Below, in pieces: positions 27,201 to 39,835 of a DNA stretch of 58,603 nt; the stretch's first letter is position 1; each line of letters opens with the position of its first letter. The notes below the pieces were generated by a model. The model searched no databases. It was not told where the DNA came from and saw only the letters and a program-made list of their open reading frames with translations. Source of the stretch: Dipetalonema caudispina (lineage: Eukaryota > Nematoda > Chromadorea > Rhabditida > Onchocercidae); the NCBI GenBank assembly GCA_013365325.1, contig JABVXV010000345.1:5400-64002 (forward strand), given 5' to 3'. The position numbers were made by a program, and so were the translations under genes.

Positions 27201-28235
27201 TTCCAGATATGCTAATTGGTCCTCAACACTCTAGAATGTTATAATAGTGTAAAAATTTATGCATATTTTTTGTGAAGTTAAATAGTTCAAACTAGAGACT
27301 ACGATAAAAAAAGCCAAGCAGGTGAAAGTATTAGGTTGAAATTTCGTCCCGGATAGCTAGTTCAGTATGTGAGGGTGATAGGTAAAAGCCAAAGAAAAGT
27401 AAACATAATATTGTTCACATTTTACTCATATTTCAGTATTATACATATAAAATCCGAAAAGATTTTAGTGATAATTTGAACAATTGGTATTAAAAAAAAA
27501 TAAAAAGTAACGACAGAAAACACACGCGTATGATAGAAGCTGCCTGGCGTAAAACTGTCCCACGTTGTTGAGCATTTAAGGCTGCCCAGGATTTCTGTGC
27601 CTCATAGGCATCTTTGACCACTTCATCAATTACTTCGGTATTAGCACAACCACATCGAGCTAAGATCTCACCTAAAGATTTTTCTAAATAATTTTTTATG
27701 GCAAAATATTTCTTTTTCTTAAAAAAAAAAAAAAAAAAAAAGAATGTTCTGTTTCATCATAACCTTCACCTTTCTTTTATTTTCGTAGTAGAATTTGCAA
27801 ATTTTTCAAAAAATCTAGAAAAAATAAAAAGATTTTGGGAAAAAAAACAGCTTCTTATTCTAGTGATTTCTAATATTCTAGTGAATAAGGATATACAATA
27901 ATTATTTCTTTTTTTTTTTTTTTTTTTTGAGTTTAATGCTAAATATCAACTTCAATTGATATAACGGTACAATATCTTATATTTCGATAATTATATATTA
28001 AAATCGAAATTCCTTTAAGAAAAATCGATCATTTTTGAAAATCGTAACACATATGAAAATATCAGACAGATTTAATTAAAAATCAAAAACTTTAATTGTA
28101 TCAACAAATTTGCTAACCATTTCTTGGTTGGTATACATCGAAATGTTTGGTTGCTGTAAGTGCTACACGGGCTCCACGTATGAAATGTAGTGCGTTATCA
28201 ACGGTTTTCGGAACGGTGAATTTGATCAACGGCAT
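24297..28235 (-). CDS. alh-9: 4-trimethylaminobutyraldehyde / betaine aldehyde dehydrogenase (ALDH9 type)
   Basis: NAD-dependent oxidation of aminoaldehydes in carnitine/polyamine metabolism, cytosolic in this family. Ten exons: 28118-28235, 27526-27671, 27101-27230, 26591-26835, 25876-26099, 25421-25619, 25081-25245, 24841-24899, 24684-24760, 24297-24433. Counted from ATG 28235 this is 499 aa, against 494 in human ALDH9A1. Motifs: GVWNYP (Asn160), YKPSPF (Lys183), FTGSTVTG (cofactor loop), LELGGKS (Glu259), QGEVC (nucleophile Cys293) and the C-terminal [14 protein letters not shown]. All catalytic residues are present. The ATG is 7 nt downstream of TTTCGTTAG, a possible trans-splice acceptor. 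The frame is nevertheless open upstream through a C92-like domain with no stop (next entry), so the protein may instead be a fusion. The acceptor at 25245 (TTGAAG) is weak. Confidence 0.9.
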
Positions 28236-28889
28236 GCAAAATCTAACGAAATGAAGTTTCAAATATTTAGAGTGAATTAATTTAGCAGGATGCGAACCCG
28301 GTATATCCTGTGGTACCGGTAATGATCGCATCTGATAGTATTCCTCCCAAAAGGGTAAAATTTTTCCATTTGAATCTTTGAAATTTAACTGATGTGGTGG
28401 ACAAAAATCATGAATGCCAGCAGCTTCATATGATTTTGCTACCAATTGACAACAGTAGAATGCTTCATGACCTTCAGAATTACGCATATCAGGCGAGAAA
28501 ATATCATTGTAATTGGCACCAATTTTAGATTTTGCCCATTGACATGCATTGATACGAACTGTTTGTGGTAACTGAGCTCGATACACCTCGAAACTTTCAG
28601 GATGTAGCTTTTCTACGACACTCATCAGAAGTTCTTGGCAAACGCCAGATTCTTGGGTCGCATGTACTATCCATTGACCCGTATCTTCGTACAATAATGC
28701 TACATGTATTACAGGTTCAGGTGCAACACCAGCAACTGCTCCTTCAAACTGATCGTCATTCTTCCTGTTATCATCTTTTTTGAAGAATACAACATCACCA
28801 ACACCAATATCCACACCTTTGAGGAACATTGGCCAACACCTATAGTTAGGAGTAACGATTAATCGCGAAAAAAAGAACTTACGGTTCAT
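28118..28889 (-). CDS. C92-family YaeF/YiiX-like permuted papain-fold domain, in frame with ALDH9
   Basis: This is a single open exon of about 257 codons. It has the layout of permuted papain-fold (NlpC/P60 superfamily, C92) amidases: GVGDVVFF near residue 30, IHVALL (His62) before EAFYCCQLVAKSY (Cys146), then a proline-rich PVPQDIPGSHPAKLIHSKYLKL. Numbering is from ATG 28889. His preceding Cys is the permuted order. The natural domain end is near residue 213, but there is no stop there. The frame continues through Met219, which is the expected ALDH9 start, to a donor at 28117 that joins ALDH9 exon 2 in phase. The start is uncertain: ATG 28889 (unspliced), ATG 28829 (9 nt after ACTATAG), or an upstream exon spliced across 28840-28878 in which a signal-peptide-like stretch is readable. 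Substrate unknown. Confidence 0.7.
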
Positions 28890-31361
28890 TTACCGAAGCA
28901 TAAGCATGAAAAACTATAGCGAAAATAAATTTATATTCATTTGTATATTTTAAACTATAAAACTGAATAAGTTTTGTCAAAATGAAAATGAAATTAGAAA
29001 ATTGCAGGGAAAGTTAAATAAAAAAAAAAAAAAAAAAGAAAAACGAGAAATCAGAAGAAGCAAAACATGAATATTAAAAAGTTGAATTGCCATTTTAATA
29101 AGTACATAAAACAATATTTATTTCGTTGGAAAATTTCAATAAATAAACATCAAAATTGGATTTGTAAACAAATAAGCACATAATTAAGTGTCACTCGTAA
29201 AAAGTATTTAAATACTTATCGATTTATTGTCTAATTTCATTAGTTTAATATGTAAACAAATAGTGAAAATAAATTGCTACATTAAGATATGTTATGATAA
29301 TAGCTTTTATTGATGAAATATTGTTGAAAGTTCATGTATCCATTAGTAAAAGTGATCATTCTATCAACTAATTATGCAGATGGATATGACCTATGATTGT
29401 CCCAAATACCTAATGCCAATAATAACTTTCCTCTTTTTTTTTAAAAAAATTTAATTTTAAGTTTACCCTAATGCAACTCCTTATTGGTATCTTTTTGTTT
29501 GTATTTTTAAACAGTCAGAAAAAATATGAAATGGAAATCAATGTTGATGATCAATAAATAAAATGACTGGATATTTAATCATGGGATAGAATATATGAAA
29601 TATGTGAAAATGAGTATTTGTACGATATTTATATAAGCTCAAAGTTTACCTTAAATACTCTCAACAAAGAATCAAATTTAAAATAAAAGTATCAGTTATT
29701 TCGAAACTTCATCAAATAATTGAAAAGCTGGAATCCTTCGTGATAAATAGCAACTAAAAAGCTCATCATTTGCCTACATATCATAAACTTTTCAAATAAT
29801 AATGTATAACATAGTAAAGTTTAAATTGTGCTAACTTTGCAAATTAATTAATTGAAATGTGTCCATCTAAATCCTTTTGTTAATTAACCGCTGCATCATC
29901 CAATTCTTTAAAGCTTTTTTTAATATTGAAAATGGTATGTGAATCATAGGACTTCTATCTAACTCACCATTACCATAATCTGATAAGAATTGCTACAGCA
30001 AATTTTTCTTGATATTTTAAAATTAAATAGAATGCTGTATATGTAGATGCTGAACAAGGAACACTGAAAAGTCATTGCAAGGAATCATTCTTAAATAATG
30101 CGATACTTGAAAAATTAGAAACAGTGATGCCTATTTTTTGACGTGCACTATCCAACATTTTAAAGCAATTTTTTTTTTTTTTTTTTGATTTTAAAATGAA
30201 AACGAACAGGAAATGTGATGTTATTTCCTTGATAATGCTATATAGGAAATACAGCGGATAGAAGTATGCTGAAGCCAACAAAAACAGATCTATGTATTTT
30301 TTATAGTTAATCATAGATTTGAACTAATTGGTACTACACTCAGTTTGGATGTATTCCTGTCCAATTTTTAGATTTATCTTAATTAAGAAGAAGTGATTTC
30401 AAAACTGATCTGGATGTAAACATAGGACCTCAAACATTATGCCTTCACCAATAAATATAATAAAGAAATGTGAAATACTATAAAAAAATGTTCACATCAA
30501 AACATACTTCTGCAAAGATAGCGTTATATCATAATACAAACTAATGTAGAAATTGCCTTCTTCACTTTAACAATCGTTTATTCCACAAATAGAAAGACTT
30601 TATTGCAGGGTAAAAGAAATAAGATGAGTAAAGAATAAAAGTTTAGAAAAAATCTAATTGATTTTAAACAAACAAAAACTGGAGGAGTACCGGAGGAAGA
30701 TGGAAAGATGAAAAATTAAAGCAAAAAAAAGAAAAAAAAAAAGGGAAAAAGAGCAATCGACTTAATATTACCATGATTACTATGTTTAGAAAGACGAATA
30801 ACATTTCGACACTTCTCTGCAAGTGTACATTGGTAATGGAACAACGATGGAAAATAAAAAGACATGTAGTGATTCTTGTGCTATCAAAATGTCAACTGAT
30901 TAAAATATTTATAAAGAGCTCAAATTTGTGGCACATTAAATATAAGATTACATTTGTAAATCAAAGAATAGAAAAATAAGAAACTCTTATCTGGTTCTCT
31001 TATCTTTTAGAACAACAGCTATCAGTTGCATAGTTTATTGCTGGAAAGATCGGACACAAAAATATTTCCACTTAAATGTGACCACGGTACAAGCAGCTTT
31101 TACTTCTTGTTTCTGGAATTTCCGAAACTCTAATTTAAAAAAAATCGCTTTTGAAATCTTAAATTTTAGAAAAAAGTCTTTTAAGCTAATTCAGCAATGA
31201 ATCAATAAAATTGATTCAATGGAAACCTGGAAGTATATTTACTTCATTAACAACTAATTTGATACAGAAATTAAAAAGGAAACAGCGGTAGAAATGAACC
31301 TATTAAATACTAGTATCTTGAATAAAACAGACAAGCAGTCAAAAACAACCTTTTTAAAATA
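28890..31361. other. Intergenic region upstream of C92-like/ALDH9 gene
   Basis: About 2.5 kb of AT-rich sequence with several poly-A/T tracts between the 3' end of the DAG lipase gene and the 5' side of the C92-like gene (both minus strand). Near 28895-28970 the minus strand can be read as a hydrophobic stretch (KFIFAIVFHAYAS) ahead of a donor, possibly part of a first exon. Otherwise nothing recognisable. Confidence 0.45.
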
Positions 31362-34300
31362 TTACACATCTAATTTAAGCTCCATGTTAAGCACTTTCAA
31401 CACATTATATGGCATATGGTCACGGATAACAGCACTTGACAGCTTGATCTCATTCAGCGAGCTGCAGTATAGACCGATTAGAAATGCAAGCAAATGATTC
31501 AAATTCCTTTCTTTAACTCATTTTCTTTCCAAAATTATTTGGAACGAAATCTAGCAAATTTTTCACAATTCAATTTCTTCCAAAATGAACAAATCACGTG
31601 CTATGCTGTTGCCATTTTCAAAAAAAAAAAAAAAATAAATACCTGTAATGGGTCCATCGTTTACAAATTATTTTCTTTTCCTTATCACTCACCCAGACAT
31701 GAAGCAAACATCCTGGTGGGAGGAGCTGCAAGATAACTTAATTTAAATTCAAATTCTGAGCTCAGGATTTACAATAAAAAGACAGATTATTTTACAAATA
31801 ATCATCAAGCTGGTAATTTGATTTATATATATATATACATATATGGAAACTTTTGCTTCATATATTCTCCTATATCATTAGCAAGAAGACAATGCCAAAG
31901 AAGGGTATATCATTTTTCTGAGAGCATACATACTTTCGTCCTTTTTTTTGCCCATCTTTCTGCAGGATTGTTTTCCTCCGCACCATTAGCGCCATCATCA
32001 ATAATGAACAACGAAGTATGGAAAACCAATGGCAGTCGATCATTAATATTTACAGCTGCATCATCTTCATGATCTATCAAAATAAAAAATAATTTTAAAC
32101 GAGTTAACAAAAAAAAACTGCACCAAATAGACCAATTATATCGTCCTCATCAAGATGAAATTTACTACTTCCCACCACACATGTTAAAGATCATTGAATA
32201 ATTACGGCTATCAGAAAAACACATTTAAATCAAATTGAGAAATAGATAAATAAACATATAAGCAAATAAAAAGGATAAGAAAAATTCTAAATCCATTCAA
32301 AGTTATAAATAACAAACAAACACAGCCATCAGATATTGACTAACTTTTCATCCCTCAACATAACAAAGATTTGGAAGAAAATCAAAAAATACGGGGCCCA
32401 GCTTTCGCTGCTGATATGTCATCATAATTCATATTGTTATTTTGAGTACATCATAAAACTCTAGAAAATTCTATTCATTCAAATTTGAATAAAGATGAAA
32501 CGAACTATTATGATCTGGTTGCCATGGATGAGAAAAACATAACCGGTAAAGGCCGCGAAGTAGAACTTTATATTTCGGTGAATTACTGCATGCCAACGAC
32601 ATTATCANNNNNNNNNNNNNNNNNNNNNNNNNNNNNNNNNNNNNNNNNNNNNNNNNNNNNNNNNNNNNNNNNNNNNNNNNNNNNNNNNNNNNNNNNNNNN
32701 NNNNNNNGAATAAAGATGAAACGAACTATTATGATCTGGTTGCCATGGATGAGAAAAACATAACCGGTAAAGGCCGCGAAGTAGAACTTTATATTTCGGT
32801 GAATTACTGCATGCCAACGACATTATCACATCATATTTTAACTTACATAACGTCTGAAAATTAAAAGATTCATAATGACGAGAAAAATTCCGAGATTACC
32901 ATTTAAATCTGAAATAATAACTCTCATGATACGTTTAATTGCTTGATTAGTGGTAAATACCAACATTTGGATGACGCTAATCACATGGAAGAATAAGATC
33001 TTGTTATTTGATGCAAATTGATGCTATCTATTGTCACTGATATCAGTTTTATTTTATAAATGCTATAATACTGTTAATGCAGCGTACGTTCTCAGTTTCA
33101 AGAACTTTAGTTTTGTTTCAATTTCATGAGTGTAAAGATGTGGAAAAAACATGGCTGATAGCAAAGTACAATGTAAACCTTCTGATTTACATTATTCATA
33201 TACAGTGAACAATTATCAAGCCATTTTTTTAGACAAAAAAGAGAATCAAAAATATTACTTGAAATGATAACCGTGGGACAATATCATCACCAATGTAAAC
33301 ACTAAATACGAATTTTTGTGTCTCTCTTAAACCATTCTCACTGATAACACACCCTGGCGGAGAATATGCAAAGCACTGTATAGGAGTGAACGACTGCCTA
33401 AAACATGGCACAATTTTTCGAAAAAAAAAATGTAATTTTCGTACTTCCACATATTTTGTTAGATATGCAATCCGGTAACATTCCAACACTGAACAACGTA
33501 CAATACTTACTTGAGAAGCAATGTGAGTAATGTTGCAACTCCGGCACCCAGTGAATGTCCACAACAAATAAGTGTGAAATCAGGATACCTCATTTTTAAA
33601 CCTTCCAAAATACGGTTGGCACGTAATACTTCAAGCACGTACCTTGCACTACGCAACATGCCACGATGTACGCGTACTTCCTGCAAAATTTTAATGCAAA
33701 TTACAACATAATTCAATCACTTATTTATCGAAAATTCGAGAGCAAAAGTAGCAGTTAAAATTCAAGTTTTATATGAATTACTACTTTTTTCCACTTCACA
33801 CCTTATCAGGAGTATCCAACTTTTCATCTCGAGAAAGGATCGGGTCCTGGTCTACATCTACCGAAAATGCTTCATCATCAAGCGATAGATCGTTAATCGC
33901 ATCCATCATTGAAGCTGTACCGCGTATCGTTATCACAATACTTTTTGTTTTTGCATCGACAAGCACGATAAATGGCACCTAAAAGATTTGCATACACTGA
34001 ATTTAACAAGTATTTGGTATAACAATATCAATTTAAATTTAGTAAGAAATTTCGCGCATATCAAAGGATACCTGCAATAACAAATGATATTACCTGATAG
34101 AGTTCATTTGCAAATGAAACAAAGATGATATCAGTTTCCTTACATTCTGTTACGGCCAGGAAGGCAGCTGTAGCGCATGCACAGCAATTATCACCTCTAA
34201 TCGGAAAATTTTGCCTGTAAAATCATTTTTCATAGTTATGCTTCCCAGTATCGCCTTTATTAGAAATCTAAGGATAATCATCACGAATGTCCGACGCTTT

Positions 34301-36806
34301 TCGAAAACTGAATCAGGATGAGGTCTCAAATTTTGTAATATCGGGATGTCAGCTTATTCTCTTACTCATTAGACTTGGTTCAAAGAGTCGGATGTAACGG
34401 ACAAAATTTCTTTCTTTCCCTTTTTTTTTTTGTCCGTTGCATCCGATTGTTTGAACAAAGTCCAATGAGTAACTGATACATACGAATCCTAACCCAAAAA
34501 ATTTTTAAGTAAAATTTCACGGTTTAAGATTGATCAGTAAAACTAGACCTGTTGCAACATTTTCCGCAACATTTGATTTTCTTACATACTTTTAACCAGT
34601 CGCAACAACCACAATTGTAAAACATATAAATTTCCCAACCATACATGGCTGCTATATATTTTGCCATATAACGCGCATTTTCCAATGTCATCCAATCTGG
34701 TGGCTGTATAACTTATCCAGTATAAGTTGTACTTTAGTTGATTTATAAAAATATATTTCAACAACAAACGCATAACAGTTCCGTTATCCTATTCTTATGA
34801 CCTCTATATAACAATAATAATATAATAATGACATATGGAAAGAGTTCCAAGAGCTTGTTACCTATAAAACCCTTTATACTTCCTTCAAGAAATTCTCTTT
34901 GTAGCAATGTAACATTACAACACTGTAATTACGAAATTTTGTAACAAAATGAGTTGTGAAAATCATTAAATGTATTAGTAAATCCTTCGTATCATATGTA
35001 TCAACTTCCTAATTCCATATTAATGTTTTTTTTTTTCCTTTGCACTAAAATGTTAGTTTAGATGTGAGGGAATATCTGTATACCTATAGCCATCTAGATA
35101 CTGGATAATATAATTTTCGAAGATGGGCAAGCTTACAAATATGGTTGCGAAACCATTCCTAAGTCGTTAAATCACTAAATGCTTGAACAATTTAAAAAAA
35201 AAAAGTTACTTCGATTTCTGGAATATAAGTAATAGAACTCGGTGGTCGATTAGGAGCGTGAACAAGTAATAAAAGACCAGCAAGAATGTCGGATGCTACC
35301 AGATCAACATCGGCAAAAAACGATGTTGTAAGAATGGCAATATCTTTTAACGCTGCACGCATTGCTTCGTTTCTTCTCAACAAAAACTAAAATTTTCTGA
35401 TGTTATTTCAATTTTCTGAATAATTTAATAAGGTTCAATTTAAAAAAATGGAAAAATTCGGGAAGAAACAATGACTAACCAACTTGAGACGTAACGTCCA
35501 AACTTGATTCTCAGTTCGGAAACTTGGCTGTATACGACTGTTACCAGATGGATTAAATACAGCAGCAACACCGACTAAAACTGTTACTATCAAGGCCCAC
35601 TGCAACATAACGGTTAAACGCAATATAGTAATGAGACTGCATGAATCTGGACTTTCTGAAATAAGAAAGTAATTATTTGATCATAATACTACTTTTCTGA
35701 AGTTGAAAATTGAAATGGCAATCATTCAACAACCTATCTTAATTCCATAACAGCACAAACCAACAGTTTATTTCTCTATTTTTATCTTCTACGTTCTTTC
35801 ACCTCTTTCCTTTTTCCTTATTTCGTCTAATTTAGTCCATCTCCTCTCTCTCCTTCTAGTGACATAACAAACTAAAACCTAAGCAGTTAAAAAGGATATC
35901 GATAATAGAAAATGTAATCCCAAGATTCTAATCCGACGACTAAAAAGATCGTAGGAGAAGATAGTTCGGTGCAGTTAAAAAATTGGGAGATTTTTGGAAA
36001 CTAATCAAATTAAAAGGAATTAAACGTCAATCATCAACGAAGATGACTGTCAGAATTTATTAAGCTTACTGTAAGCGAAGATCGTTGATGCACCGGTAAT
36101 TGCAATTTCACAAATTAACAGCGGCAAACGTATGTAGATGATTTTCGTGATATGATGTCGCTTATGCGGTTCCAGGATAGAGCCACGAGCACTAACTAAC
36201 GCCATGACAAAACATGTTAAAATTGTTATACTATTAATACCAATTAATGAAAAAAGATTAATGAGAAAGTTCTGATCGGTGCAACTTTCCCACTTTTTTA
36301 ACATGAATATCACGCATGTTGTTGATATCCTGAAAATATTCTACTTCATGGAATTAAAATCAATGAAAACAATACATAACAACAATCACTGTTTCATGAT
36401 AATATCAAAACTAGTAGTAATTCTTATTAATGATAAAAAATTCCATCACTGCTAAACTGCTGTGGTAATTATTCCTGTCCTGTTTCATTATTTGTTGTCC
36501 TTTGTCTTTTCACTTCACTTGTCATCCAAAAAATACCTTCCTAACTCTTGTATTTCGTACCTTTTTTTTCCTATTAGGAGCCAAAAGCCAGCTTTAGCGC
36601 TGGCCCCAAACTCTGGTATGGAACATCCAATGAATTCGATAAGCGCTATATAGTTGCTGCAAAGTACTAGTCATTTCTATGGACAGAAAAAACAAAAAAT
36701 GAAAAACTCACCAAGCTAAGCGAACTAATATTTCGGACAAAGATGGAAATACAAAATCATCACTCGCAATATTCCACCGCCGTCCAAACACAACCAACGA
36801 CGGCAT
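31362..36806 (-). CDS. dagl: sn1-specific diacylglycerol lipase (DAGL-beta-like)
   Basis: This membrane lipase hydrolyses diacylglycerol to 2-acylglycerol (endocannabinoid synthesis, DAG clearance). Exons: 36712-36806, 36070-36329, 35480-35655, 35210-35386, 34597-34703, 34094-34214, 33802-33978, 33511-33680, 33259-33397, [one unresolved between 33258 and 32829], about 32727-32806, 31934-32073, 31643-31725, 31362-31461. The start [17 protein letters not shown] follows CGTAG directly and matches the family N-terminus. Hydrophobic segments in exons 2-3 fit the N-terminal membrane domain. Catalytic Ser414 sits in GHSLGAG and the Asp in GDDIVPRL (about 466); IRGTAS precedes them. The C-terminal [10 protein letters not shown] resembles the family tail. 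An assembly gap duplicates the [12 protein letters not shown] exon, so total length (about 610-650 aa) is uncertain. Confidence 0.88.
32487..32828. other. 100-N assembly gap flanked by identical 121-bp ends
   Basis: The 100 N bases (32608-32707) are a scaffolding placeholder. The 121 bases before the gap (32487-32607) and after it (32708-32828) are identical by eye. They contain the same DAG lipase exon, which therefore appears twice (32506-32585 and 32727-32806). The two contig ends most likely overlap and were not merged, so the real sequence probably has one copy and no gap. Confidence 0.9.
34362..34472. repeat. Imperfect foldback, 45-nt arms, 21-nt loop
   Basis: Arms 34362-34406 and 34428-34472 match as reverse complements at 40 of 45 positions. 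The mismatches are scattered, and the pyrimidine-rich spacer is 21 nt. It lies in the DAG lipase intron between the exons ending at 34214 and starting at 34597. The shape resembles a pre-miRNA stem or a short MITE. Confidence 0.8.
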
Positions 36807-39800
36807 CTACGATATTTTATCGTCCTCCACTAACTCAAGTAACTATACTTTAATTAAAATTTAAATAAAATTCCAACAAACTTTCAAATGAGAATTTCTA
36901 TTGCATCATAAGCATATACAGTCATTTAGGACATGAAACATTCATTCAATTTAATACATATATAGACATTTATGTGCAAAAAAAGTAATCTATAGAATAG
37001 CTTTCGTCAATAAATTCGTTTCTTCCCTTAATTAGGCATAAATAATTCCCTATGAAAATTGAAATTTTTAACAGCTATAAAATTCTGTGGAGATTACGCT
37101 ACTACAAATTAAATCGTTTCTCTATAGCACAGAATCTTGACATAATTCATACAAAATTTCATTTTTTAAGTGATGGAAACATCACAGTATGCTGCTTAGT
37201 TGTTCCCATGGACAAAATTAAAAATTAAAAAAGAAGTTGTTCGTATTTGTAGGGAGGTTTGCCATTTGTTTAAAAAAATCTGAAAAAATATAAACGCCGA
37301 CCGGATTGTTCAAAACTAGGATCAATAAGTACGGGGATACAATAATGGACAGGACACGAAACAGCCTGCAACAGATCAGAACCAATGAGAAGATAACGGC
37401 CCATAATAATAGATCATCGGAAGATATAAATCGACCTGTAATAGGTAGGAACTAGCGGATAAGTACCGATTCGCTAATGATTGATAAATGCTTGACGTTG
37501 AAATGCGTGAAATACAAAAATAGATTACAAATGAAAACAATGAAGTTTCAAACATGATCAATCGGTACGTTGACTTTAGTATCATTGACATTTACTGGCA
37601 CTTTTTCTTTTTCTTTTTTTTCGGATATATCATAATATCACCGAAAAAACTGATCATTTAACGAAAGCTAAAGCAATTGTGCTAATTCAACAACTAGTTC
37701 ACCTCACTAGATTCCGTTAATTTATCGATGAACTTAGCAATCACTATGCCATCAAACTCAATTATATTCTAAAGTAAAAAATTCTAGAAAATCCATTATC
37801 AATTTATTTTTACTAACAACTAAGCATCATAAATACAATCAATTTCCATCTCTTGGATTATAATCTATTATCAATAATTAGTATTTGCTAATGAAATCCC
37901 TTTTCTTTCATATCAAATAGACGAAAAAGTAGAAATATGAAAAGATGGTGAAGAGCTTTCTTTTTTTTGCTTTCGTTTCAAACTTGAAATTGTTTAGATT
38001 TTATCAAAATTTAAAAATTTTCTTATAGTCAATAAAAATAATACTATTCGAGTTGATACTACGGTATTTGCTTACAAGAAATGCAGTAACAACAAGAGTA
38101 CTACTCAGCAAGTACTCAACGTAAAGAAATTCAATCAATTATTATGAATATATATATATATATATACTGTAAATCAATGTACCATGTTCTCCGATTAGTA
38201 ATCGAAATTTGCAGATAAAATTTTGAAATCTTTGAAAATTGCAAAAATTCCTCGAGTATTCGCTTTAGAATTTAATTATCAGCGACTAAATATTCACCTT
38301 GTAAACAAACATGTACTCAAAAACCAACAAACAACCGTATATTTACGTAATAGCAGTAGGGATGTACATAAACACAATGACTCAATAAATTGAGCCGTTG
38401 GCCGTCTTATATTCACGTAGTTTAGAATGTATGCTCTGTTAGCCGTGAAATGTTGCGTGTTGGTCGCATAATACGGGTCACGGAATACATGGCGTTTCAG
38501 GAGTTAGCATGGTGGAGGTAGTTGTTTTTTCAAGAATACTCTTACGTGATGTCATAGGACTATATGTTACGTTGCACAAACCACTCATATATTCAATTAT
38601 CCACATAAGACTACTGGTAATTGGTGCAACAGAGTAGAAATTATCGTTTCAATTTTAAAGATTGAAACCACTGAAATCATTTACAGTTGGAAATTTCATT
38701 TGTTCAACTTCTGTTGTTTCAATTATTTACCTAATGAAAATCAGTTTCCTTCGTACTGGCATTTGACTTCGTTGTAGAAAAGCCTAAATTCTTTTCTGTC
38801 TTTTTACATTTTCATTTTCTGCAACAGTAAATTTCATGTGTAAAACAATAATGGAGTATATTCATGATCTTTTTTTTCTTTTTACTTTATATGAGAATTT
38901 GAAGCCTATGTTCAGTCTATCATAATTAATACATGAAACATATCAGAGATAGCTGTGAATATAAGTATCATAGACTCATTGATATTTCTAGTGATCAAGA
39001 TCTAAAAACATTGGATAAAACTGCTTGAATTAATTGATAATTTGATATTTGATATTTGTATGCTAAATATTCGATTGTTTAGTTACCGAATGTTAGTAGC
39101 AATTATTCCAGTAAATGGAACTGGTTGTTGAGTTCTTATGACGGGATAGGAAATTTCATTTATTGATTATTGAGTGCTGATTTGTCCCTAGTTGAGTGTT
39201 AAATTTTAATTACCTCATTGATTAGATAGTAGGTATTGATTTTTTCAGTAGCTGGATATATCAAATGTCAGTCACTCAACTATTTGGATATTTGGATAGT
39301 AGTTAACAGTTATTCTTGATGAATTTTCCCCAAACATGTGCTCTATTAATTATTTTTCTTTCAGCAAAAGACTGTCCTTTAATTGAACTTAAGTTTGCTT
39401 GAAATTATCATCTCCACTTTACACACATTTTTTGTGGAATGATTCAGTAAACTTCAATCCGTGTAGGTGTCCTTATTGCCATTCATAAGAATCCTTTGTG
39501 TTATATATATAAATTTTTTTTTTTTTGTGACGATTTTTATGCAAATTTAAGTACTCATTCGGAATATTTTCCTGTAAAACTCTTTTTTTTTTTTAATTAT
39601 GTCATTTCATAGGAAACGACTTACATGTAGTTGTCATTTATTTGTATGTAGTTTACGAATATTTCTGCACTTTCACGTGAGGTTTATGCTGTTTTCGTAT
39701 GTATTTTTTTTTTTTCGGGATATCTTGAAGAAGCCTAATGTTTACGAAATACATTACTTAAAGTTCCTCTTTTTTTTCGGATCAATTATATCACCTTTAC

Positions 39801-39835
39801 AATTATACGCGTATAGCCGGAAATAATCAAGACAT
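36807..39835. other. Divergent intergenic region DAG lipase / PPM1G
   Basis: About 3 kb between two divergent genes, so both promoters should lie here. It has AT repeats (TA run near 38152-38166), T-runs, and a TTGA/GATATTTG-rich stretch near 39020-39300 that looks like decayed simple repeat. The open frame at 39599-39826 reads through T-runs and lacks support. No gene seen. Confidence 0.5.

Noticed and set aside
30072..31735. Small open frames around 30072-30314 (-), 30773-30979 (+), 31294-31736 (+)
   Set aside because: AT-rich chance frames; those at 31294-31736 are antisense to DAG lipase terminal exons.
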